This document shows positions 1 through 5,430 of a stretch of 6,613 bases of DNA, in pieces. Source of the DNA: Acinetobacter sp. GTDB taxonomy: Bacteria; Pseudomonadota; Gammaproteobacteria; Pseudomonadales; Moraxellaceae. The stretch spans positions 1-6,613 of the forward strand of contig JASLJB010000105.1 of assembly GCA_030152605.1 (NCBI GenBank). Reading direction: 5' to 3'. The notes below the pieces were generated by a model, which worked only from the letters and a program-made list of their open reading frames with translations, was not told where the DNA came from and did no database searches. Within the stretch, counting starts at the first letter, position 1, and every line of letters starts with the position of its first letter. Position numbers and translations under genes: made by a program.

Positions 1-2
1 GC

Positions 3-260
3 CAACTGCAGGAGCTCGTGCAGGCCGTCCAGTCCACAGGCGCCGGCGGCCAGCTCACGCTGACCGTCATCGTCGCGCCCACCAAGGGCGCGGCCGAGGC
101 CGTGGTGGTCAAGGACCAGATCAAGCTGAAGAAGCCCGAGATCAAGAGCGCCGGCACGCTGATGTTCCCGACGCCCGAGGGCAACCTGAGCCGCAAGCAT
201 CCAAAGCAGGACGACCTGCCCGGCATCACCCTGGCCAGCGACCGCGTCCGCGCGGGCTGA
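3..260 (+). CDS. 3' part of a small phage-type hypothetical protein in foreign high-G+C DNA
   Basis: The frame is open from the window edge, so the true start probably lies upstream; a GTG at 18 is possible but has no support. I count 81 of 85 codons ending in G or C, which is strong evidence of real coding in a high-G+C genome and unlike the genes beyond 350. The 85 visible residues have a hydrophobic beta-strand-like stretch (LTLTVIVAP), then a Lys/Glu-rich section, then a section with FPTPEGNLSR and HPKQDDLPG. From memory, this layout (a strand-rich segment, then a phrase like 'DG.L.R.dP.Q..LP') resembles small uncharacterised proteins in phage and prophage early regions. That is family resemblance only, with no domain assigned. 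A second start follows 45 nt downstream on the same strand. The protein ends at TGA with the tail SDRVRAG. The coding call is fairly sure; the phage origin is tentative. Confidence 0.6.
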   Translation, partial: QLQELVQAVQSTGAGGQLTLTVIVAPTKGAAEAVVVKDQIKLKKPEIKSAGTLMFPTPEGNLSRKHPKQDDLPGITLASDRVRAG

Positions 261-1587
261 TCACCCCAGAGACCGACTTTCCCCATTCCTCCACTTTCCC
301 ATCACATGGCCACCGAATCCATTGACACCATCCTGACCGCCGGCACATGTCACCTTTCTTGTAACGACGGATGGCTTCTTCGCCTTGTTCGTTCCAAGAA
401 ATATCAGACAAGTGAACTAGACCGTCGATACCGCCTGGTAAACCGATGAAGATACCGAAGTCAGTGATTGACTTGATTGTACCTGATACTTTTTCGCCTT
501 TTTCGTGCGCTTTAGCAAACTCTTCCCATGGGTTAGCACGAGTTTGTTTGATACCGAGTGAAATACGACGACGTTCTTCATCAACTTCAAGAACCATAAC
601 ATCAACTTCATCACCGATCTGAACAACTTTAGATGGGTGGATGTTTTTGTTGGTGTGATCCATTTCAGAAACGTGAACTAGACCTTCAACGCCTTCAGCG
701 ATTTCTGCGAAACAGCCGTAGTCAGTTAAGTTAGTTACACGTGCTTTAACGATAGAACCTTTAGGATAACGGTTCATGATCGCTAACCATGGATCTTCGC
801 CAAGTTGTTTAAGACCTAGAGAAACACGGTTACGTTCTTTGTCAAATTTAAGAACTTTAACAGTTACTTCTTGACCAACTTCTACAACTTCAGAAGGATG
901 CTTGATGCGTTTCCAAGCCATATCTGTGATGTGAAGTAGACCATCGATACCGCCTAGGTCAACAAATGCGCCGTAGTCAGTAAGGTTTTTGATCGTACCA
1001 GTAACAGTTTGACCTTCTTCGAGTTGAGAAAGTAATGCTTCACGATCAGCAGAAGATTCTGCTTCCATGACTGCACGACGAGAAACAACAACGTTGTTGC
1101 GTTTAGCGTCAAGTTTAATGATTTTAAACTCTAACTCTTTACCTTCAAGATGCGTCGTATCACGGATTGGACGTGTATCTACCAAAGAACCTGGTAAGAA
1201 TGCACGAACTGGACCGATATCAACTGTGAAACCGCCTTTGACTTTACCAGAAATAACGCCAGTAACGATTTCGCCGTCTTCAAAGATTTTTTCGAGTTTA
1301 GTCCAAGTTTCAGCACGTTTTGCTTTTTCACGTGAAAGAACTGTTTGACCCATGCCGTTGTCAAGCGCTTCAACAACAACATCAACAGTATCGCCAACTT
1401 GAACTTCAAGTTCACGTTGTTCATTTAAAAATTCAGAACGCGAAACAACACCCTCTGATTTAAGCCCTGTATCAACGGTTACCCAGTCAGAGTCGATGCT
1501 AACAACAACACCTTGGATGACTGCACCCTTTTCAACGTTAAAGTTTAATACGCTTTCTTCAAAGAGGGCTGCAAAAGATTCGGTCAT
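226..1587 (-). CDS. rpsA: 30S ribosomal protein S1, 3'-truncated at a chimeric junction
   Basis: S1 binds mRNA on the 30S subunit and helps initiate translation on transcripts with weak or structured leaders. Residues 1-413 (349-1587) are good S1. The N-terminus MTESFAALFEESV begins the two ribosome-binding S1 domains (about 20-170). Three RNA-binding S1 repeats follow, seen as recurring TDYGAFVDLGGIDGLLHITD (about 206-225), TDYGCFAEIAEGVEGLVHVS and TDFGIFIGLPGGIDGLVHLS, each closed by a 'RISLG(I/L)KQ' type motif. The family is usually about 557 residues, so the end of domain 5 and all of domain 6 are missing. After KKGD (349-351) the frame continues 40 residues into high-G+C DNA as a Trp/Arg/Gly-rich tail unlike S1 and stops at 226; this tail is not a real protein end. 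Codon choice (GGT, CGT, GAA, AAC) is that of a highly expressed gene. The cmk-rpsA order is typical of gammaproteobacteria. The start is ATG 1587, with a weak AGGT 5 nt upstream. Confidence 0.95.
   Translation of the reverse strand: MTESFAALFEESVLNFNVEKGAVIQGVVVSIDSDWVTVDTGLKSEGVVSRSEFLNEQRELEVQVGDTVDVVVEALDNGMGQTVLSREKAKRAETWTKLEKIFEDGEIVTGVISGKVKGGFTVDIGPVRAFLPGSLVDTRPIRDTTHLEGKELEFKIIKLDAKRNNVVVSRRAVMEAESSADREALLSQLEEGQTVTGTIKNLTDYGAFVDLGGIDGLLHITDMAWKRIKHPSEVVEVGQEVTVKVLKFDKERNRVSLGLKQLGEDPWLAIMNRYPKGSIVKARVTNLTDYGCFAEIAEGVEGLVHVSEMDHTNKNIHPSKVVQIGDEVDVMVLEVDEERRRISLGIKQTRANPWEEFAKAHEKGEKVSGTIKSITDFGIFIGLPGGIDGLVHLSDISWNEQGEEAIRRYKKGDMCRRSGWCQWIRWPCDGKVEEWGKSVSGVISPRGRGRWPG
306..348 (+). 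CDS. 5' fragment of a second high-G+C gene, cut by the junction
   Basis: An ATG at 306 opens a frame starting MATESIDTILTAG, 45 nt after the stop of the preceding + strand gene. Most of its first 13 codons end in G or C, which fits the upstream gene. After about 345-350 the sequence switches to the reverse complement of rpsA. The remaining codons, to a TGA at 447-449, are therefore antisense to S1 and not part of the protein. No good Shine-Dalgarno precedes the ATG, because the upstream stretch is pyrimidine-rich. The short N-terminus recalls phage proteins of the DUF2303 type, which I associate with small proteins like the upstream one, but 13 residues cannot establish that. Treat it as a gene start of unknown product. 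Confidence 0.35.
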
Positions 1588-1690
1588 GATATACCTAGAA
1601 AAGTCAGCGGTCTTGGATCAGACAAGGCCGGTTTAGTTATGCATTTACATAGTCCATATAGAACTGATCAAGCTATGCTTCTGCTAATAT
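1588..1690 (-). promoter_or_regulatory. rpsA leader with hairpin and weak ribosome-binding site
   Basis: This 103-nt gap lies between the cmk stop and the rpsA start. Read on the - strand it contains a stem at 1608-1630: CGG-C-CUUG, loop UCUGAUC, CAAG-A-CCG, which is seven pairs with one C.A mismatch. It ends 20 nt before the ATG. The only Shine-Dalgarno-like element is AGGT (1593-1596). A GGA in UAUAUGGACUAUG lies further upstream. In Escherichia coli the rpsA leader has a poor Shine-Dalgarno, folds into hairpins with exposed GGA, and is repressed by free S1. This layout is compatible with the same autogenous control, but that is inference. I found no convincing -35/-10 pair here, so transcription may come from within or before cmk. 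Confidence 0.4.
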
Positions 1691-2383
1691 TCAGGATTTG
1701 GCGAGTTGTCCATTGACGTAATCGGTCATGCACTTAAACACTTCATCAATATTGAGTTTTGAACTGTCAATGATATAAGCGTCGGCAGCAGGTTTGAGCG
1801 GAGCTACAGTACGTTCTGTATCACGCTGATCACGCGCTTGGATGTTAGCCAAAATTTCGCTTATTTTAACATCGTGCCCCATAGCCTGCAACTGTTTTAC
1901 TCGCCGTTCTGCCCGTGATTGTGCCGATGCGGTCAAGTAAATCTTGGCAATGGCTTCTGGAAAAATCGTTGTGGCCATATCTCGTCCATCCGCCACCAAA
2001 CCTGGCGCAACAGCAAATGCACGCTGACGTTGAAATAATGCACTTCTAAGTTCAGGAATAGCGGCAACTTTTGAGGCATATTCCCCCACACTTTCAGTTC
2101 GGATTTGCTGGGTCACATCCACAGCATCCAGATAAACTTGTGTACCGGTCGCCTGACTTTTAAATTGGATATCGAGGTTTTTTGCAATTGTAACGCATTG
2201 TTCGAGACACTCAGAATCCTGCAGATTTGCTAACAGATTTTTTTGCTGTAATGACAATCCCAATAAACGGTAGATCGCACCAGAGTCAAGTAAGTGATAC
2301 TGATAGTGTTCAGCAAGTTTTGCTGCCAAAGTCCCTTTACCTGATCCACTTGGACCATCGATGGTGATGATGTGTGTTGTCAT
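1691..2383 (-). CDS. cmk: Cytidylate kinase
   Basis: This cytoplasmic enzyme transfers phosphate from ATP to CMP or dCMP, feeding CDP and dCDP to RNA and DNA synthesis and recycling CMP from RNA and lipid turnover. The 230 residues match the usual bacterial length. The P-loop GPSGSGKGT is at 10-18. DSGAIYR (33-39) begins the nucleotide-monophosphate site. The CMK-specific insert carries the CMP-contacting residues S104, R113 and, in DGRD, D135. The lid has R184 in RDQRDTER and R191. All of these sit 3 residues after their E. coli counterparts (S101, R110, D132, R181, R188). The start ATG 2381-2383 has AGAGGA 5 nt upstream (2389-2394). It follows the SRPBCC gene by 24 nt and precedes rpsA, a gammaproteobacterial pairing. 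Confidence 0.97.
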   Translation of the reverse strand: MTTHIITIDGPSGSGKGTLAAKLAEHYQYHLLDSGAIYRLLGLSLQQKNLLANLQDSECLEQCVTIAKNLDIQFKSQATGTQVYLDAVDVTQQIRTESVGEYASKVAAIPELRSALFQRQRAFAVAPGLVADGRDMATTIFPEAIAKIYLTASAQSRAERRVKQLQAMGHDVKISEILANIQARDQRDTERTVAPLKPAADAYIIDSSKLNIDEVFKCMTDYVNGQLAKS

Positions 2384-2407
2384 TGCATTCCTCTTTTCAA
2401 GCCTTAT

Positions 2408-2842
2408 TTATGCGAAAGTTTTTGCCAGTTTAGAAAACCCTAGACCAATCGCAAACTGCAACTGCTTGAGGATCAGCTGACTAAGGAAAGGAACACGGGC
2501 TTGTAACTCAATACGATAGCTCACCAAGGTGCGATCAGCACTCAGTTGCTGAAATTGAATCACACCGAGATGATGCTTGATTAATGGATTTTTAATCAAT
2601 TTATATTCAATGCGTTGATTTGGTTGCATCAAGGTGATGACTTCTTGAATCGGCTTAATCGGGCCGAATCCCATGCGACGGATCGAGCCAACCCCATCTG
2701 GACATTCAGGATCTGCCGCATCTTTGACTCGAGTCACTTGGATCGGTGCAAATGTGGTGTTGTAAGTGGCGTGTTGAGATAACAACGCAAATACTTGCGC
2801 GACGGGTGCTTTAAATTCTTGTTCGATTTGAATGGATTTCAT
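2408..2842 (-). CDS. SRPBCC-fold protein (polyketide cyclase/dehydrase-like family)
   Basis: This is a small soluble protein of 144 residues, the usual size for a single START/Bet v1-like (SRPBCC) domain. It begins KSIQIEQEFKAPVAQVFALLS, the common opening of this fold: first beta strand, then a helix starting 'aP...VF.ll'. A tyrosine/phenylalanine turn and alternating strands follow (EVITL, RIEYKLI, HLGVIQFQQLS, RTLVSYRIEL), then a long C-terminal helix (about 118-142). The fold encloses a hydrophobic pocket for a lipid or small ligand, and nothing visible shows which. No signal peptide or membrane segment is seen. The frame is open 10 codons further upstream to an ATG at 2872, but I chose ATG 2842 because a strong AAGGAAGG lies just before it and the domain starts there. 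It lies 24 nt before cmk and 75 nt after tadA. The fold call is fairly sure; the function is unknown. Confidence 0.82.
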   Translation of the reverse strand: MKSIQIEQEFKAPVAQVFALLSQHATYNTTFAPIQVTRVKDAADPECPDGVGSIRRMGFGPIKPIQEVITLMQPNQRIEYKLIKNPLIKHHLGVIQFQQLSADRTLVSYRIELQARVPFLSQLILKQLQFAIGLGFSKLAKTFA

Positions 2843-2845
2843 TGT

Positions 2846-2853
2846 CCTTCCTT
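2846..2853 (-). promoter_or_regulatory. Ribosome-binding site deciding the SRPBCC gene start
   Basis: On the - strand this reads AAGGAAGG, 3 nt before the ATG at 2840-2842. It is the best Shine-Dalgarno in the window. It lies inside the upstream extension of the same frame, and so argues for the shorter 144-residue protein. Confidence 0.65.
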
Positions 2854-2875
2854 TTTGGATACAGCAAAGCAAGCA

Positions 2876-2893
2876 TGACGATGAGCTTCGTCA
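2876..2893 (-). other. Perfect inverted repeat between tadA and the SRPBCC gene
   Basis: On the - strand the transcript reads UGACGA, loop AGCUCA, UCGUCA: a 6-bp perfect stem with a 6-nt loop, 24 nt past the tadA stop. No U-run follows it on the - strand (a T-run precedes it), so it does not look like an intrinsic terminator of this operon. It could mark mRNA processing or protect an end, or be chance. Confidence 0.3.
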
Positions 2894-2917
2894 AAAAAGT
2901 TACTGTATTGTAAAGGC

Positions 2918-3511
2918 TTATGATTCGACATTGAATTGCTTTTGCGCAAGCTTGTGCTGTTTCTTTTGCTCACGTCGCATTTTAAAAAACTGTGACAACT
3001 GCGCTGCGCACTGTGCCTGCAAACACCCCCCCTCAAAGCTAAAGCTATGATTGTAGTAACCGCTGTCCAAGAGTTTACGTGCACTGACCAGTGCCCCAGC
3101 CTTAGGTTCAGTGGTGGCAAACACCACCCGTGCCACACGCGCATGAATCAAAGCACCGACGCACATGGTACATGGCTCTAAGGTCACATAAAGGGTGGCA
3201 TCTTCGGGGAGACGGTAATTTTCTGCCTGTAAACAAGCCTGCCGCAACGCTTGAATCTCAGCATGTGCCGTGGGGTCATGTAATTCGATTGGGCAGTTAT
3301 ATCCCTGCCCGATGATTTGCCCCTGACTGACAATTACCGCACCGACCGGCACCTCACCGCGCTGGGCCGCTTGGGCCGCCTGCTCAAACGCAAGCTGCAT
3401 CCAGCTTTGATCTTGCTCGCTGTCGCAAGGATCAAGCGCATCAACTTGATTGCGCGCTTGTCGATCCGAGGCTTGATCATCGGCGGGTTCGATGCAGAGC
3501 TGTGCTTTCAT
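2918..3511 (-). CDS. tadA: tRNA-specific adenosine deaminase TadA
   Basis: TadA deaminates A34 to inosine in the anticodon of tRNA-Arg(ACG), letting it read CGU, CGC and CGA; the enzyme is usually essential. The zinc deaminase core is complete. DPTAHAEI holds zinc ligand H83 and the proton-shuttling E85. PCTMC holds ligands C114 and C117. EVPVGAVI (53-60), NYRL, DATLYVTLEPC and the basic C-terminal FFKMRREQKK are very close to E. coli TadA and set it apart from other cytidine/guanine deaminases. The protein is 197 residues against 167 in E. coli. The extra length is mainly an acidic, Asp/Gln-rich N-terminal tail of about 26 residues before the conserved W37-M38. No other ATG, GTG or TTG lies in frame between 3511 and M38, and M38 would cut the first helix, so ATG 3511 is the likely start despite a poor Shine-Dalgarno. 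The CoA hydrolase gene ends 39 nt upstream. Confidence 0.95.
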   Translation of the reverse strand: MKAQLCIEPADDQASDRQARNQVDALDPCDSEQDQSWMQLAFEQAAQAAQRGEVPVGAVIVSQGQIIGQGYNCPIELHDPTAHAEIQALRQACLQAENYRLPEDATLYVTLEPCTMCVGALIHARVARVVFATTEPKAGALVSARKLLDSGYYNHSFSFEGGCLQAQCAAQLSQFFKMRREQKKQHKLAQKQFNVES

Positions 3512-3550
3512 CTTGGGTTCACAATATATAGAAACATTGGATCAGGCGGA

Positions 3551-4672
3551 TTAAATCACATCATATTGCTGAAGCAATTTATTCCAGCTTTCGATATTGG
3601 TGACAGGCGGATGATTGGCCAAGATGCCTTTTAAACTCATAGACTGTACATTTTCCCACTCAGGTGAAAGATCTTTATCCACCAAACGAGCACGCACCCC
3701 TTCTACAAAGTCAGGATGGCGGATTTTCCAATCTGAAATTTGTGTTTCCAAGGCAAAGACTTCCTGCCACGGATGGAACTGTCTGCCCCACTGCCACAAC
3801 AACCAAGTAATCGCAGCGGTACTTGGCGAACCTTTTTGTAGGTTTTCACTGGCCTGACGCAACCAATCACTGCGCGCATCACTTAAGCCAATAATCGCCG
3901 CATAATCTTGTTCAAAGTTAATGCCACGACAAACACTGTGAATCACATCCAATGAGTTTTGCAACGGTCCCGGTGGTACCGGGCGATGTAAAGCATTTAA
4001 TGTATCGTCGAGTGCGCGGAAATCCCCAGCAGGATAATGCTCCCAATCGATATCCAATAACTTTTGTAGTACCACATCACGCTGTGCATCGCAGATATGT
4101 GTCGCCCAACCAATCCCATAAGCCCCCGCCGCAGTCATGATCGAACCGGTTAAACCGGTAAACAGACCAATCGGACCACGATCTGCCAAGAAACGGCTTG
4201 CGCCCACATCAGGATAAAGTCCGATATTGACCTCAGGCATGGCCAAGCGTGAGTACGGTGTCACCAAACGAAATGGCGCGGCCATAAACAAACCTAGACC
4301 ACCACCCATGACATAACCTTCACCCCAGACCACAACCGGCTTGGCATAGTTATGTAGGAGTAGATCGAGCGCGTATTCATTTTCAAAAAATTGATTGGCA
4401 GTATCGACTTCGTTATTGATCACCAATTGACGTAGCTTGCGTACATCGCCACCCGCACAAAATGCTTTTGGGGTGGTCGAATCTAACCAAATGGCTTTGA
4501 CGCTGTCATCTTCATGAAAGTCTTGAAAAACTTTGAGTAATGCAGACGCAATTGACTCATCCAATGCATGCAAAGATTTGGGCCGGTTCAGCCGAATAAT
4601 ACGCCAACCATTTTTGGCTTCTTCTATGATCAAATCAAGATGATAGTTATTTGTATGAAGTAAATTTGTCAT
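3551..4672 (-). CDS. Enoyl-CoA hydratase/isomerase family protein, 3-hydroxyisobutyryl-CoA hydrolase (ECH_2) type
   Basis: The 373 residues fit the HIBCH/ECH_2 branch of the crotonase superfamily, not the shorter (about 260) true enoyl-CoA hydratases. Visible motifs are LNRPKSLHAL (28-37), AFCAGGDVR (70-78, first half of the oxyanion hole), VMGGGLGL (121-128, second half), and MPEVNIGLYPDVGASRFL (145-162). In the last, E147 and D155 have the 8-residue spacing of the catalytic Glu/Asp pair of human HIBCH (E169/D177). Near the C-terminus HPDFVEGVRARLVDKD (319-334) matches the HIBCH signature. HIBCH hydrolyses 3-hydroxyisobutyryl-CoA in valine breakdown. Here there are no branched-chain catabolic neighbours, so the substrate is open; another short acyl-CoA thioester or a hydratase activity is possible. 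The ATG overlaps the ung TGA (ATGA, 4669-4672), suggesting translational coupling. No signal peptide or membrane segment is seen. Confidence 0.88.
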   Translation of the reverse strand: MTNLLHTNNYHLDLIIEEAKNGWRIIRLNRPKSLHALDESIASALLKVFQDFHEDDSVKAIWLDSTTPKAFCAGGDVRKLRQLVINNEVDTANQFFENEYALDLLLHNYAKPVVVWGEGYVMGGGLGLFMAAPFRLVTPYSRLAMPEVNIGLYPDVGASRFLADRGPIGLFTGLTGSIMTAAGAYGIGWATHICDAQRDVVLQKLLDIDWEHYPAGDFRALDDTLNALHRPVPPGPLQNSLDVIHSVCRGINFEQDYAAIIGLSDARSDWLRQASENLQKGSPSTAAITWLLWQWGRQFHPWQEVFALETQISDWKIRHPDFVEGVRARLVDKDLSPEWENVQSMSLKGILANHPPVTNIESWNKLLQQYDVI

Positions 4673-5382
4673 GCGTCCAGCTGCCAGTCGATGGGCTCAA
4701 TGCCATGTTGTTTCAGATAATGATTTGTTTTTGAAAAAGCTTTACATCCAAAAAAACCGCCTCGATTTGCTGCCAATGGCGAGGGATGTGCGGCTTTTAA
4801 CACCAAGTGTTTTTCGAGGTCGATGCGTTGCCCCTTACGTTGAGCATATGCCCCCCATAAGATAAAGACCACGTGCTCTCGTTGTTGATTCAGTACATCA
4901 ATCACGTTATCCGTAAAAGCTTCCCAGCCTTGTTTTTGATGTGAGGTCGGTTGCCCTGCCTCAACCGTCAATACGCTATTCAGCATCAATACGCCTTGAT
5001 CGGCCCATTGGGTTAAATCACCATGTGATGATTTCGCCAGCCCCAGATCAGTATTCAGCTCATGAAAAATATTGCGCAAGGACGGCGGGATTGCAACGCC
5101 TTTTTGTACGGAAAAGCTCAAACCATGCGCTTGATTTGGGCCATGATATGGATCTTGGCCGATAATCACTGCTTTGACTTGCGCCAAAGGCGTCCGGTCC
5201 AATGCGCTAAAAATCATCGAACTCGGCGGATAAATTGTTTTGTTTTCAGATTTTTCTTTTATCAGAAAATCACGTAAATCGTCCATTTTTTGGCTGAGCA
5301 AAAAATCTGCCAATGCAGCTTTCCAGCTGGGTTCAAGGCGAATCTGATTCAGTTTTGCTTGTCCCTGTTCAGTTAGACTCAT
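4669..5382 (-). CDS. ung: Uracil-DNA glycosylase (family 1)
   Basis: This enzyme cuts uracil from DNA after cytosine deamination or dUTP incorporation, starting base excision repair. At 237 residues it is close to the E. coli enzyme (229). The catalytic water-activating loop GQDPYHGPNQAHGLSFSV is at 75-92, with D77 and Y79. IPPSLRNIF (98-106) follows the family pattern. N135 in MLNSVLTVEAG makes the uracil contact. The DNA-intercalation loop HPSPLAANRGFF-like segment begins at H199, matching E. coli H187. All key residues are present. The start is ATG 5382. The nearest Shine-Dalgarno, AGGA (5396-5399), is 13 nt away, longer than usual, and a five-codon open frame sits in between. It lies 48 nt after the queD-like gene and overlaps the next gene by 4 nt. 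Confidence 0.97.
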   Translation of the reverse strand: MSLTEQGQAKLNQIRLEPSWKAALADFLLSQKMDDLRDFLIKEKSENKTIYPPSSMIFSALDRTPLAQVKAVIIGQDPYHGPNQAHGLSFSVQKGVAIPPSLRNIFHELNTDLGLAKSSHGDLTQWADQGVLMLNSVLTVEAGQPTSHQKQGWEAFTDNVIDVLNQQREHVVFILWGAYAQRKGQRIDLEKHLVLKAAHPSPLAANRGGFFGCKAFSKTNHYLKQHGIEPIDWQLDA

Positions 5383-5403
5383 TTTATATATTGCATCCTA
5401 AAT

Positions 5404-5422
5404 CTATGATTTCACATCACAG
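5404..5422 (-). other. Small hairpin between queD-like gene and ung
   Basis: On the - strand the RNA reads CUGUGAU, loop GUGAA, AUCAUAG: seven pairs including one G.U, in the 48-nt gap. It is followed by AUUUAGG and not a U-run, so it is not a standard terminator. It is A/U-rich and may be weak. Confidence 0.25.
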
Positions 5423-5430
5423 TGCGACGT

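Noticed and set aside
306..449. Complete-looking 47-codon + strand frame
   Set aside because: Only the first 13 or so codons belong to the high-G+C gene. From about 348 on it is antisense to rpsA, so the full frame is a product of the junction.
1067..1348. Open + strand frame of 93 codons opposite rpsA
   Set aside because: It is antisense to S1 domain coding with strong codon bias on the other strand. It has no ribosome-binding site and low-complexity Ser/Thr/Arg content.
2839..3144. Open - strand frame of 101 codons overlapping the tadA 3' end
   Set aside because: It is a shifted-frame shadow of tadA running into the intergenic gap; its sequence is Trp/His/Cys/Arg-rich and unlike a real protein.
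3317..3634. Open + strand frame of 105 codons across the start of tadA and end of the CoA hydrolase gene
   Set aside because: It spans the opposite strand of two well-supported genes, has no family resemblance, and lies in a region where the - strand motifs are clear.
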